64,000 bases of DNA from Duganella sp. 1411 (GTDB lineage: Bacteria > Pseudomonadota > Gammaproteobacteria > Burkholderiales > Burkholderiaceae_D), in the NCBI RefSeq assembly GCF_017833525.1, contig NZ_JAFICD010000003.1:124001-188000 (forward strand). Reading direction: 5' to 3'. Positions 1-8,534 of the stretch are shown here, one piece after another. A program made the position numbers and the translations under genes. The notes beneath the pieces were generated by a model that was given only the letters and a program-made list of their open reading frames with translations, did not search any database and was not told the DNA's origin. Every line of letters starts with the position of its first letter. Positions within the stretch are counted from its first letter, which is position 1.

Positions 1-124
1 CGACAGCCCGGTGCGGGTCGACGCGCGCGGCGGCCAGTTGTCGATCAGCTGGGCGGGCGTGGGGCAGCCGGTGCTGTTGACGGGCCCGGCCGTGACGGTG
101 TTCGAAGGCGAGATGGAAATTTAA
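1..124 (+). CDS. dapF: Diaminopimelate epimerase, C-terminal end (partial)
   Basis: Only the last 40 or so codons are in the window; the reading frame is open from the left edge to a TAA at 122-124. The tail contains the stretch GQPVLLTGPAVTVFEGEME, which is the typical C-terminus of DapF, the cytoplasmic enzyme that converts LL- to meso-diaminopimelate for lysine and peptidoglycan synthesis. In many betaproteobacteria dapF is followed directly by a DUF484 gene and xerC; here those genes come 3.4 kb later, after an insertion. Catalytic cysteines lie outside the window, so the call rests on the tail and the synteny. Confidence 0.85.
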   Translation, partial: DSPVRVDARGGQLSISWAGVGQPVLLTGPAVTVFEGEMEI

Positions 125-133
125 GATGATCGC

Positions 134-240
134 GGAAACACGCAGGGCGGATTAGGCGGAACGCCGTAATCCGCCATCGATGAGCCGCCGACACGCATGC
201 ATGGCGGATTACGCTGCGCTAATCCGCCCTACGTGTTTCC
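134..240. repeat. REP-like palindromic element, copy 1
   Basis: Two arms, GGAAACACG..AGGGCGGATTA at the left and TAATCCGCCCT..CGTGTTTCC at the right, are inverted copies, and each arm is itself made of inverted halves (CGGATTA..TAATCCG). The core resembles the widespread element GGCGGATTACGCTGCGCTAATCC seen outside genes in many proteobacteria. A second copy lies at 24613-24697. It sits directly behind dapF and in front of the end of the minus-strand Sel1 gene, so it may act as a bidirectional mRNA end or as a REP-type mobile element. Confidence 0.8.
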
Positions 241-275
241 GTGGTTCCTTGGTTTTTCGATTCCACGGTCGCCGC

Positions 276-1865
276 TTACGCGGCCAGCAAATCATCCCCG
301 CCCGCCGCCGGCAGCCACGTCTTGAGCCGGTACAAGCGCTGGCGATAATTGCCCTCCGGTCCGTCCGGCCCGCCGTCGATCGCGTCGAACAGGCGGCTGA
401 TGCGGTCCAGCGCCTGCCGCTCGCGCGCGGTGCGCAGCAAAATCAAACGCCGCTTGCTGCGCCCGTAACTGGCGCGGATATCGACCACCAGGCAATGCCC
501 CTGGTCGGCCGCCTTCACATCGAGCAGCAGCGCCTCGGCCCGGCTCAAGCCGAACAGCTCGGCCAACTCCAGCCGCGCCGCCAGCAACGGCTGGCTGGCC
601 GTCAGCTCGCGCGTGACGCCGCCGGCGATGCTCTCCGTCCAGCCCGACTCCTTGGGCGCCTGGACGATACGCTCCAGCGCCGCCTCGGCCTCGTCGCAGC
701 CCTGCGCGGCCGCCTTCTGCAGCCAGTAGACGGCGCGCACGTCGCTGCTTTCGTCGTTGCGGCGGTTGCGCCACGCGTACATGCCGCATTCGAGCTGGGC
801 GCCGCAGTGGCCCATCTCGGCCGCCCGCTCCAGATAGCTTTGGGCCTCGGCCACGCAACGCTGCGAGAACTCCGGTTTCAGATAGATGCGCGACAGCGCA
901 AACCAGGCCTCGGCCAGGCCCTGCTCGCCGGCCAAGGTCAGCCAGCGGATCGCCCGCTTGAAGTTGACGGCGGCGATGCCCTTGGTTTGCCGCTTGCCGC
1001 CGCTGTCCATGCGCGCGAACCACAGCCCCAGCGCCAGCTGCGCGCAGCGGTCGCCGCCATGGGCGGCCAGCTCGCGGCATTGGCGCAGCTCGGCCTCGTA
1101 CTCGGGCGCGCCGCCGAGCAGGCCGGCGCAGCGCGAAAGCAAAGTCAGCTGGTCCGGGCCGAACGGCCAGTCGGCCGCCCGCGCGGCCTCGGCGTCGCAC
1201 GGCGCGCCTGCCAGCAGCTTGCGCAGCAGCGGCATCGCGCGTTGTAAAAACGCGTCACGCGCGCCGTGCCAGGCTTCCTCGAGCATCGCATACTGGGCGG
1301 CGCCGATGCCGTGGTCGGCCGCGCGCGCCGGCCATGGCTGACGGCCGCGACTGGCCGGCGGGCGCGGGCCGCGCGCGCGCACCGACGGCGCTGCGGCCGA
1401 AGCCGCCGGCCGGGCCGGCGCCGCCGCGCCGCCCTGCTGCGCCAACAGCCATTGCGCCTCGGCCGAACCGGAACGGGCGGCCGTGTCGAGCGCCTGCAGC
1501 GCCTTGTCGCGCAGCCGGGCATTGAGGGGAGGCTCGGTGGCGTCGGGGCGCGCCGACTGGTTCAGCACCAGTTGCGCCAACACCACACCGGCCTGCTGGA
1601 CGCCGGCGTCGTAGGCGCGGTCGTACCACGACAGCACCGACGGTAAACAATGTTGCGCGTGTTCGAAGGGGACGTAGCTGCCGATCAGCATCCAGGCTTC
1701 ATCCTGGTCCTGCAGCGCGGCGCGGTTGAGCCAGTGCAGCGCGGTCGGCAAGCTCAACGGCAGACTGGCGCCGCCAAACAGGTATAGCTTCCCCAACGCT
1801 AACTGGCAGACCGCGTCTCCCGCGCGGGCGCCCCGGATGATCCCTAACTCTTCTCGATTTGCCAT
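276..1865 (-). CDS. Sel1-like repeat protein
   Basis: About 529 residues starting MANREELG. The start was chosen because the N-terminus then begins with a helical-repeat region, and the upstream extension to 2054 reads like non-coding DNA. Short alpha-helical repeats of Sel1/TPR type can be recognised, for example CQLALGKLYLFGG, ALHWLNRAALQ, AIRWLTLAGEQGLAEAWFALSRIY, AQSYLERAAEMGHCGAQLECGMYAW and AVYWLQKAAAQGCDEAEAALE. The last 100 or so residues form a separate domain that is not recognised. Such repeats mediate protein-protein contacts. There is no signal peptide or membrane segment. It faces dapF and lies in DNA inserted between dapF and DUF484. Exact function unknown. Confidence 0.75.
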   Translation of the reverse strand: MANREELGIIRGARAGDAVCQLALGKLYLFGGASLPLSLPTALHWLNRAALQDQDEAWMLIGSYVPFEHAQHCLPSVLSWYDRAYDAGVQQAGVVLAQLVLNQSARPDATEPPLNARLRDKALQALDTAARSGSAEAQWLLAQQGGAAAPARPAASAAAPSVRARGPRPPASRGRQPWPARAADHGIGAAQYAMLEEAWHGARDAFLQRAMPLLRKLLAGAPCDAEAARAADWPFGPDQLTLLSRCAGLLGGAPEYEAELRQCRELAAHGGDRCAQLALGLWFARMDSGGKRQTKGIAAVNFKRAIRWLTLAGEQGLAEAWFALSRIYLKPEFSQRCVAEAQSYLERAAEMGHCGAQLECGMYAWRNRRNDESSDVRAVYWLQKAAAQGCDEAEAALERIVQAPKESGWTESIAGGVTRELTASQPLLAARLELAELFGLSRAEALLLDVKAADQGHCLVVDIRASYGRSKRRLILLRTARERQALDRISRLFDAIDGGPDGPEGNYRQRLYRLKTWLPAAGGDDLLAA

Positions 1866-2318
1866 CGTCTCACTATGAATGTGATTTATCGAAGCGGGCA
1901 GTGCATCGGTGCCACGCGGGCCGGATGACCATGAGACTCCAAGTGTAGCGTGCCATCGGCGCCACACCCTAAACAAAATGCGCGGCCGCTTGATCTGCCA
2001 CAAGCTCCAACCCCCTGCCGCCCCTGTACGCTGGAACTGTTTTGATGCTTCCATGAAAAGAAATAATGCAACAACTGCAGGTTAGACGCAGTCGCGCGAC
2101 AGGCCAAGCAAGCACCGCATGGAGCGCCTGGCAAGCGTTTCGAAAATACAACAAGAAGCCGCGATTCGCCCGCTTTTGACACAAACATGGCGCCATAGCC
2201 GACCATTCCGACGCGTTTGCGGCGGCGAGCCTTTAAGGTTCGATCCAACCGGGGGATCAACAAACGGCAGGACGGCATTAGACCTTTGTACCAAATTACT
2301 CTAAAAGGAATAACTCAA
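1866..2318. other. Intergenic region between divergent Sel1 gene and porin
   Basis: This 453-base stretch has no convincing gene on either strand. It must hold the promoters of both neighbours. A TTGACA hexamer at 2176-2181 is a possible -35 element for the porin, but no good -10 follows at the right distance. The porin ribosome-binding site AAAAGGAA lies at 2303-2310. The final 40 bases are markedly AT-rich. Confidence 0.5.
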
Positions 2319-3380
2319 ATGATTAAAAAATCTTTAGTCGCCGTGGCACTCATGGGCGTGTTCGGCGCTGCATCCGCGCAATCGTCCGTGTCCATTTATG
2401 GCACTCTGGATGCGGGTCTTTCCAAGCGCACCAACTCGGGCAACACCTCCACCCTGGTTGGCAAGCGCGACAACAACAAGCTGGGTTTCCGCGGCGTCGA
2501 AGACCTGGGCAGCGGCCTCAAGGCCATCTTTCAACTTGAAATCCGTTACGAGCCGGACACCGGCGTGATCGAAAACACCACGCGTCCGCTGTTCCAGGGC
2601 CAGAGCCGGGTCGGCCTGCAGGGCGGCTTCGGCACCGTGCGCATCGGCCGCGGCCTGACCGCGTTCCAGGAAACCAGCACCGCGTTCGAACCGTGGGCCG
2701 GCATGCCGGCGGCCGCCGGCTACCAGACCGACCTGCAGGTGGCCGGCTACACCAGCGATCCGCTGAGCCCGGCCGGCAACTCGGCCAACCGCTTCTCCAA
2801 CGCCGTGTTCTACAACACGCCCGTGATCGCCGGCATCTTCCAACTGAACGCCACCGTGGCGTCCAAGGAAGCCAACAACGGCCCGGCCATCGTCGGCCGC
2901 GGCACCACGCTGGCGCCGCAGTTCGCCGCCAACAGCACCGCCGCCGTGGTGCCGTACTCGCTCAGCGCCACCGCCACCACCGGCCCGTTCGCCGCGTACG
3001 CCGCCTACGAGCGCAACGCCGTCGACACCAAGCTGTGGTCGGTCGGCGCGTCGTTCAAGCCGATTCCCGACCTCAAGCTGATGGGCTCGTACCAAAAGCA
3101 GGACCAGGAAGAAAGCGTGCTGATCAATCCTGACACCAAGGCCTGGCTGATCGGCGCCAACTACACCATCGGCCCGGGCCTGATCCGCGCCGGCTACGGC
3201 CAGAAAACGCCGGACAACGCGCTCGGCAGCCCGACCATCGCCAAGACCAAGCAGGTGTCGGTCGGCTACGACTACAACCTGTCGGCGCGCACCTATCTGT
3301 ACGTCGACGCGGCCCGCAAGAAGATCACGCCGACCACCACGTTCAACTTCTACAGTCTGGGCATCCACCACAATTTCTAA
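2319..3380 (+). CDS. Gram-negative porin (Burkholderiales type)
   Basis: 353 residues. The N-terminus MIKKSLVAVALMGVFGAASAQ is a signal peptide with a cleavage site after ASAQ or close to it. It is followed by SSVSIYGTLDAGL, the first strand of the Burkholderiales general porins, and by NKLGFRGVEDLGSGLKAIFQLE, another family hallmark. The C-terminus ends in phenylalanine (SLGIHHNF), as expected for BAM-assembled trimeric porins. It should form a diffusion channel in the outer membrane. The ATG is preceded by AAAAGGAA at 8-base spacing, and a strong terminator follows, so it is monocistronic. Substrate preference cannot be read from the sequence. Confidence 0.95.
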   Translation: MIKKSLVAVALMGVFGAASAQSSVSIYGTLDAGLSKRTNSGNTSTLVGKRDNNKLGFRGVEDLGSGLKAIFQLEIRYEPDTGVIENTTRPLFQGQSRVGLQGGFGTVRIGRGLTAFQETSTAFEPWAGMPAAAGYQTDLQVAGYTSDPLSPAGNSANRFSNAVFYNTPVIAGIFQLNATVASKEANNGPAIVGRGTTLAPQFAANSTAAVVPYSLSATATTGPFAAYAAYERNAVDTKLWSVGASFKPIPDLKLMGSYQKQDQEESVLINPDTKAWLIGANYTIGPGLIRAGYGQKTPDNALGSPTIAKTKQVSVGYDYNLSARTYLYVDAARKKITPTTTFNFYSLGIHHNF

Positions 3381-3421
3381 ACCGCGCAGTCGGCAAGAAC
3401 TGCCGGATCGACGTTGGGGAT

Positions 3422-3452
3422 ACGGACAAGGGCGACCTTGTCCGTTTTTTTT
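3422..3452 (+). terminator. Rho-independent terminator of the porin
   Basis: A perfect 10-base-pair stem, ACGGACAAGG and CCTTGTCCGT, closes a GCGA tetraloop and runs into eight T residues. It lies 42 bases behind the porin stop codon. Confidence 0.95.
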
Positions 3453-3545
3453 CGCGCCGCGCCGCCGTGTCGTTTTTGGTTCAGTACAAACGCCCGCGTC
3501 GGTTAAAATGTGGTCACCAGTCCCAACCTTGCAGATAGAGTAGCC

Positions 3546-4214
3546 ATGACCGTCCCTTTGGATTCCACGCTTGTCGCGCAGTACCTCACCGAACACCCGC
3601 ACTTCTTCGAAGAACACGCTGACTTGCTCGGTGAAATCAAACTGGCCAGCCCCATCACCGGCCGCGCCGTCTCGCTGCAGGAGCGGCAGATGGAAGTGAT
3701 GCGCGACAAATACAAAACGCTGGAACTGCGCATGAGCAACCTGATGCGCCTGGCCTCCGAAAACGAAGCCATCGCCAACAAGTTCCACCGCTGGACCAAG
3801 GTGCTACTGGAGTCCGAGGATGTGGGTTCGATGCCACACTCGGTGGTCAGCGGCCTGAAGTCGGCCTTCGACGTGCCGCAAGTCACCTTGCGCATCTGGG
3901 ACACCGCGCCCGAGTACGACGGCGAATGGTTCGTCAAGGGCGTGTCCGAGGACGCGCGCCTGTTCGCCAACAGCCTGATGGCGCCGTATTGCGGCACCAA
4001 CAAGGACTTCGAGGCGGTGCGCTGGCTCGACGACGCCGCCGGCATCACCTCCACCGTCATCATCCCGCTGCGCAAGCCGGGCAACAAGAACGCCTTCGGC
4101 CTGCTGATCCTGGGCTCGGCCGATCCGGCCCGCTTCACCTCGCTGATGGCGACCGACTTCCTGGTCCACATCGGCGAGACGTCCAGCACCGCGCTGGCCT
4201 GGCTGCTGGCCTGA
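3546..4214 (+). CDS. DUF484 family protein
   Basis: 222 residues starting MTVPLDSTLVAQYLTEHPHFFEEHADLL, the typical beginning of DUF484 proteins, which fixes the start at this ATG. The N-terminal third is followed by a coiled region (SLQERQMEVMRDKYKTLELRM) and a GAF-like C-terminal half. The family is almost always encoded directly upstream of xerC, as here (10 bases between the genes), and the two are probably co-transcribed. Its biochemical role is unknown; linkage suggests a connection with chromosome dimer resolution or simply conserved synteny. Confidence 0.9.
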   Translation: MTVPLDSTLVAQYLTEHPHFFEEHADLLGEIKLASPITGRAVSLQERQMEVMRDKYKTLELRMSNLMRLASENEAIANKFHRWTKVLLESEDVGSMPHSVVSGLKSAFDVPQVTLRIWDTAPEYDGEWFVKGVSEDARLFANSLMAPYCGTNKDFEAVRWLDDAAGITSTVIIPLRKPGNKNAFGLLILGSADPARFTSLMATDFLVHIGETSSTALAWLLA

Positions 4215-4224
4215 GCGGCAAGCC

Positions 4225-5160
4225 ATGGGCGCCGAACCGGACGGCAAGCTGGCCTGGATCGACGCCTATCTCGGCCATTTGCGCACCGAGCGCAAGCTGT
4301 CGGCGCATACGCTGGCGGCCTACGCGCGCGACCTCGGCGAACTGGCCACGCTGTCGGACGGCCACGACTGGCCGCAGGTCGACCATTTCCTGGTCCGCCG
4401 GCTGGCCGCCAAACTGCACGCAAAAGACCTCGATCCGCGCTCTATCGCGCGTAAATTATCCAGCTGGCGCGGCTTCTTCGGCTGGCTCGGCGAGCGCGTG
4501 GCGTTGCCGGCCAACCCGGTCCAGGGCGTGCGCGCGCCCAAACGCGCCAAGACCTTGCCGCGCGCGTTGTCGGTCGACGACGCGGTGCGGCTGGTGGCGC
4601 CGCCCGCGCCGCGCGCCGGCAACGGCGCCGAACCGGCCGAGCTGTGCAACCGCGCCATGTTCGAGCTGCTGTATTCGAGCGGGCTGCGCGTGTCCGAACT
4701 GGCCGGCCTGGATCTGACGGCCGGCAAGGCGGCGCTGGGCTGGGTCGACCTCGACAACGGCGAAGTGGTCGTCACCGGCAAGGGCAACAAGCGGCGCGTG
4801 GTGCCGGTCGGCGCCGCCGCGCTGGCGGCGCTGGCGGCGTGGATCGCGGTGCGTCCGGCGCCCAGCGACGGCGGCGACGCGCTGTTCGTCAGCACCCGCG
4901 GCACGCGCGTGTCGCCGCGCGTGATCCAGCAGCGCTTGCGGGCCCACGGCGTGGCCAACGGCGCGCCGGTGCGGGTGCATCCGCACATGCTGCGCCACTC
5001 GTTCGCCTCGCACGTGCTGCAATCGTCGGGCGACTTGCGCGCGGTGCAGGAAATGCTGGGCCACTCGAGCATCAGCTCGACGCAGGTCTACACCGCGCTC
5101 GACTTCCAGCATCTGGCCGAGGTCTACGACCAGGCCCACCCGCGCGCGAAAGTCAAATAA
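4225..5160 (+). CDS. xerC: Tyrosine recombinase XerC
   Basis: 311 residues with an N-terminal core-binding domain (about 8-95) and a C-terminal catalytic domain. All signature residues are visible: R155 in SSGLRVSEL, K186 in VTGKGNKR, H254 and R257 in HPHMLRHSF, H280 in MLGHSS and the nucleophile Y289 in STQVYTAL. With XerD it resolves chromosome dimers at dif during cell division. The position behind DUF484 distinguishes it from XerD or an island integrase. It is ancestral housekeeping DNA, not a mobile element gene. Confidence 0.96.
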   Translation: MGAEPDGKLAWIDAYLGHLRTERKLSAHTLAAYARDLGELATLSDGHDWPQVDHFLVRRLAAKLHAKDLDPRSIARKLSSWRGFFGWLGERVALPANPVQGVRAPKRAKTLPRALSVDDAVRLVAPPAPRAGNGAEPAELCNRAMFELLYSSGLRVSELAGLDLTAGKAALGWVDLDNGEVVVTGKGNKRRVVPVGAAALAALAAWIAVRPAPSDGGDALFVSTRGTRVSPRVIQQRLRAHGVANGAPVRVHPHMLRHSFASHVLQSSGDLRAVQEMLGHSSISSTQVYTALDFQHLAEVYDQAHPRAKVK

Positions 5161-5252
5161 AGCCGGCGATAGCGGGCAAAACCAGCCAAAATCCGGCCCG
5201 TACTGAGTTTGCTCAATCGGGCCAATTGCGGGCACGATTGAAATTCCGGCAT

Positions 5253-5293
5253 AATCGGCCGATTGTAATTTCGCCGTTGAGCCCCATATGGGG
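5253..5293. promoter_or_regulatory. Paired short palindromes upstream of the COG0523 GTPase
   Basis: Two perfect 12-base palindromes, AATCGGCCGATT at 5253-5264 and CCCCATATGGGG at 5282-5293, stand between the xerC stop and the GTPase start at 5325. They could be operator sites or a structured leader. Neither looks like a canonical Zur box, so zinc regulation is not shown. Function unproven. Confidence 0.35.
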
Positions 5294-5324
5294 TTCCCGA
5301 CCACCAGACTCAGGCTGCTACGAC

Positions 5325-6389
5325 ATGGAATTGATCCCCACCACCATCCTGACCGGCTTCCTAGGCGCCGGCAAGACCACGTTGCTCAACCGTATCCTGC
5401 AGGAACAGCACGGCATGCGCATCGCCGTCATCGAAAACGAGTTCGGCCAGGAAAACATCGACAACGAAATCCTGGTCCAGGATAGCGGCGAACAGATCGT
5501 GGAAATGAACAACGGCTGCATCTGCTGCACCGTGCGGGGCGACTTGATCGTGGCGCTGACGGGCCTGGCGCAAAAGCGCGCCGCCGGCGAGCTGCAGTTC
5601 GACCGCGTGGTCATCGAGACCACCGGCCTGGCCAATCCGGGCCCGGTGGCGCAGACCTTCTTCGTCGACGAGGAAGTGGGCACTCACTATATGCTGGACG
5701 CCGTGGTCACCGTGGTCGACGCCCGCCACGCGATGGAGCAGCTGGACCAGCACGAGGAGGCGCAGCGCCAGGTCGGGTTCGCCGACAAGATGCTGCTGTC
5801 CAAAACCGACCTGGTCGGCGAGGACGAGCTGGCGGCCCTGACCGCCCGCCTCAAGCGCATCAATCCGCGCGCGCCGATCGGCAAGGCCGATTTCGGCCGC
5901 GCCCCGCTCAGCGACGTGCTCGACCTCAAAGGCTTCAACCTCAACGACAAGCTCGAGCTCGACCCCGATTTCCTCGCCACCGACCAGGCCCACGACGACG
6001 ACCACGTGCACGACGAGCACTGCGGCCACGAGCATGGCCATCATCACGGCCACGACGGCCACGACCACAACCACCACCACGGCCACCACAGCGACGATAT
6101 CGCCGCGTTTGTGTTCAAAAGCACACGCCCGTTCGACACCGCCAAGCTCGACGAATTCCTCGGCGGGCTGGTAAATGTCTATGGTCCTCGCATGCTGCGC
6201 TACAAAGGCGTATTGTTGATGCAGGACGCCGATCGCAAGGTGGTGTTCCAGGGCGTACACCAGATCATGGGCAGCGACCTGGGCGCGAAATGGGGAGAAA
6301 ACGACGTTCGCGGCAGCAAAATGGTGTTTATCGGTAAAAATCTGCCGAAAGACATCTTTATTAGCGGTTTAGAACAATGTCTGGTATAA
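5325..6389 (+). CDS. COG0523 (CobW/YjiA-type) metallochaperone GTPase
   Basis: 354 residues. Walker A is GFLGAGKTT (11-19), the metal-binding motif GCICC (64-68) follows, and the guanine-specificity motif is SKTD (159-162). A very histidine-rich linker at about 223-256 precedes the CobW C-terminal domain. The family delivers zinc, or sometimes cobalt or iron, to client proteins in the cytoplasm. The zinc-type reading is favoured by the Cys and His content and by the downstream dksA-like gene, because COG0523 and zinc-free DksA genes are known to pair in zinc-limitation responses. The exact metal is inference. Confidence 0.9.
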   Translation: MELIPTTILTGFLGAGKTTLLNRILQEQHGMRIAVIENEFGQENIDNEILVQDSGEQIVEMNNGCICCTVRGDLIVALTGLAQKRAAGELQFDRVVIETTGLANPGPVAQTFFVDEEVGTHYMLDAVVTVVDARHAMEQLDQHEEAQRQVGFADKMLLSKTDLVGEDELAALTARLKRINPRAPIGKADFGRAPLSDVLDLKGFNLNDKLELDPDFLATDQAHDDDHVHDEHCGHEHGHHHGHDGHDHNHHHGHHSDDIAAFVFKSTRPFDTAKLDEFLGGLVNVYGPRMLRYKGVLLMQDADRKVVFQGVHQIMGSDLGAKWGENDVRGSKMVFIGKNLPKDIFISGLEQCLV

Positions 6390-6513
6390 ACTATCCGGGT
6401 TTTGTGGGGATGGCAATTTGTCACTAAGTTACCACGCTGATTGCCACGGTGATTGCCACGAAATCCGGGCTGATTAATTTGAAAACTCTGTCGTATCGAA
6501 GGTAAGCGAAGTT

Positions 6514-6960
6514 ATGACCAAAACTAATAAATCGACCCCCGCCGCCACCGACCGCATCCTGACCGAAGAAGAAATTCTGAAGATGGATGAAAAGGATTAC
6601 ATGAATCCGGCGCAAATGGCATTTTTCAAAGCAAAGCTGCAAGCCCTTGAGAAAGAGCTGCTGAAAAACGCCGGCGAAACCACCGAACACCTGCGCGAGA
6701 CCGTGCTCGTGCCGGACCCGGCCGACCGCGCCACGATCGAAGAGGAACACGCGCTGGAACTGCGCACCCGCGACCGCGAACGCAAACTGCTGAAGAAAGT
6801 CCAGCAGTCGATCGTCGCCATCGACGGCGGCGACTATGGCTGGTGCGAGGAAACCGGCGAGCCGATCGGCATTCCGCGCCTGATCGCCCGTCCGACCGCC
6901 ACCTTGTCGCTCGAAGCGCAGCAGCGCCGCGAACTGAAACAAAAACTGTACGGCGACTGA
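6514..6960 (+). CDS. dksA: DksA-family RNA polymerase-binding factor, zinc-finger cysteines lost
   Basis: 148 residues. The coiled-coil tip keeps the acidic pair D68 and D71 in VPDPADRA, which enters the RNA polymerase secondary channel. The zinc-finger region reads GDYGWCEETGEPIGIPRL and ARPTATLSLEA: only C111 is left of four cysteines, the others being T114, S132 and A135. Zinc is therefore probably not bound, as in the DksA2 class. DksA acts with ppGpp to tune rRNA, amino-acid and stress promoters. It follows the COG0523 gene by 124 bases. Whether this is the main DksA of the organism or a second copy cannot be told from the window. Confidence 0.93.
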   Translation: MTKTNKSTPAATDRILTEEEILKMDEKDYMNPAQMAFFKAKLQALEKELLKNAGETTEHLRETVLVPDPADRATIEEEHALELRTRDRERKLLKKVQQSIVAIDGGDYGWCEETGEPIGIPRLIARPTATLSLEAQQRRELKQKLYGD

Positions 6961-6969
6961 TGCGCCGAC

Positions 6970-7026
6970 GCGGGCCGCCGGCGGCCCGCCCCATGTACAG
7001 GGCACGCGCGCGCCGCGTGCTTTTTT
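6970..7026 (+). terminator. Double hairpin and terminator behind dksA
   Basis: A perfect 20-base GC palindrome occupies 6970-6989. A second hairpin follows at 7002-7020, GCACGCG with CGCGTGC around a five-base loop, and runs into six T residues at 7021-7026. The second is a good rho-independent terminator; the first may reinforce it. Confidence 0.8.
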
Positions 7027-7131
7027 ACGTGCTTTTGCACACCCTTCCTATCCGTAACACGAAAACCGCTTTCCCTTCCGCTACACTACGCTGACGGCGC
7101 ACGCACCGGCGCCGACGACGACGAGGAAAGC

Positions 7132-8454
7132 GTGGGCCTGTTTTCGCTATTCAAAAAGACCGATCAAGCGCGCCCGGACCAGGCGCCGGACCCGCTCAGC
7201 GACGACGCCGCGGCGCGGCTGGCCGCCAACAGCGAGACCGCGCGCCAGCACCAGCAGGCGCGCCAGCGCGAGATCGCCCGCGCCACCGCCATGAAAATCG
7301 ACGCCATCGAATCGGCGATGGCGTTCGACATCTTCAACCAGCCGGAACCGGCCTGGGGCAGCCAGCGCCAGCGCCCGCCACGCAACGGCCATCACCACGA
7401 CGGCGGCCCCGACACCGAGGCGCTGGCCGGCCTGCCCACCACCGTGCTGCTGGGCGACGACGAGCTGCCGCAGGCGGCCGTGGCGGCGCAAACCGCGCCG
7501 GCGGTCGAGGAGATCGCCATCCTCTACGCCAACGGCCAGGACGCGGCGGCCGAACAACTGCTGACCGACAGCGTCGCCGCCGGCGCCGACCAGGACCGCA
7601 CCGTCTGGTGGATGTTGTTCGACCTGTACCAGATCGGCGGCCAGCGCGAGCGCTTCGACAACCTGGCGATCGACTACGTCAGCACCTTTGAAACCTCGCC
7701 GCCGGCGTGGAACCCGCCGGCGTCCGCCGCGCCCGGCTGGGCCGGGGTGGCGCCGAGCACCACCTTCAGCGGCGTGCTCGACGCGGGGATCGGGGACCGC
7801 CTCGAGCACCTGCTGCGCCTGGCCGACGCGCACCCGGTGCTGCGGCTCGAATTCCACCGCGTCACCGACCTCGAGGCGCCGGCCTGCTGGCTGCTGCTCG
7901 ACACCTTGCGCCGGCTGCAGGCGCGCCAGCGCGAGCTGATCCTGGTGGGCGCGGCCGAGCTGGCCGCGCAGATCCGCGCCGGTATCGCCATCGGCCGCCC
8001 CGACGACACCGAGGCGCCGTGGCTGCTGCTGCTGGAACTGTTGCAACTGCTCAACCGCGAAAAGGAATTCGAGGAAACCGCGATGGACTACTGCGTCACC
8101 TTCGAGGTGTCGCCGCCGTCGTTCGCGGCGCCGCACAAGGTGGCGATGGCGCCGGCGCAACGGCTGCCGGCGTCGCCGGACCGCTTCATGTTGCCGCCGG
8201 TCATGGAAGGCCCGCCCGGCCCGCTGCTGGCGGCGATCGAGGCCTACGCCGGCCAATACCAGGCGCTGGTGTTCGACTGCTCGCGGCTGCTGCGCATCGA
8301 TTACCCGGCCGCCATCGGCCTGCACGCCTGCCTGCAGCCGCTGGCCGCCGCCGGCCGCAAAATCGAGTTCCGCGACGTGAACCATCTGGTCACGGCCCTG
8401 TTAAGATTACTCGGCTACGGCGACATCGCCCGGCTCTACCCGCACAAGTACTAA
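7132..8454 (+). CDS. STAS-domain protein upstream of hslVU
   Basis: 440 residues starting at GTG with the ribosome-binding site GAGGAAAG at 7-10 bases. The N-terminal 100 residues are charged and low in complexity. Two related middle segments each contain DDAxWWLLFDLYQI- or PWLLLLELLQLL-like helices ending in YCVTFEVSPPSF or YVSTFETSPPAW, so the protein has an internal duplication. The C-terminal part (ALVFDCSRLLRIDYPAAIGLHACLQPLAAAGRKIEF) is a STAS-like fold as in anti-sigma-factor antagonists, and an earlier segment (PVLRLEFHRVTDLEAPACWLL) looks like a second STAS copy. Cytoplasmic, probably protein-protein signalling. Partner unknown. Confidence 0.75.
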   Translation: MGLFSLFKKTDQARPDQAPDPLSDDAAARLAANSETARQHQQARQREIARATAMKIDAIESAMAFDIFNQPEPAWGSQRQRPPRNGHHHDGGPDTEALAGLPTTVLLGDDELPQAAVAAQTAPAVEEIAILYANGQDAAAEQLLTDSVAAGADQDRTVWWMLFDLYQIGGQRERFDNLAIDYVSTFETSPPAWNPPASAAPGWAGVAPSTTFSGVLDAGIGDRLEHLLRLADAHPVLRLEFHRVTDLEAPACWLLLDTLRRLQARQRELILVGAAELAAQIRAGIAIGRPDDTEAPWLLLLELLQLLNREKEFEETAMDYCVTFEVSPPSFAAPHKVAMAPAQRLPASPDRFMLPPVMEGPPGPLLAAIEAYAGQYQALVFDCSRLLRIDYPAAIGLHACLQPLAAAGRKIEFRDVNHLVTALLRLLGYGDIARLYPHKY

Positions 8455-8534
8455 TTTGTACTAACTTGCAATTCCCAATTCCAGCCCCACTTTTCAAGTC
8501 TTGAAGCAGTCTGCGTCATTACTCTGAGGTCAAT

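Noticed and set aside
4225..5160. XerC as an island integrase
   Set aside because: Its place behind DUF484 and its full XerC motif set mark it as the housekeeping recombinase.
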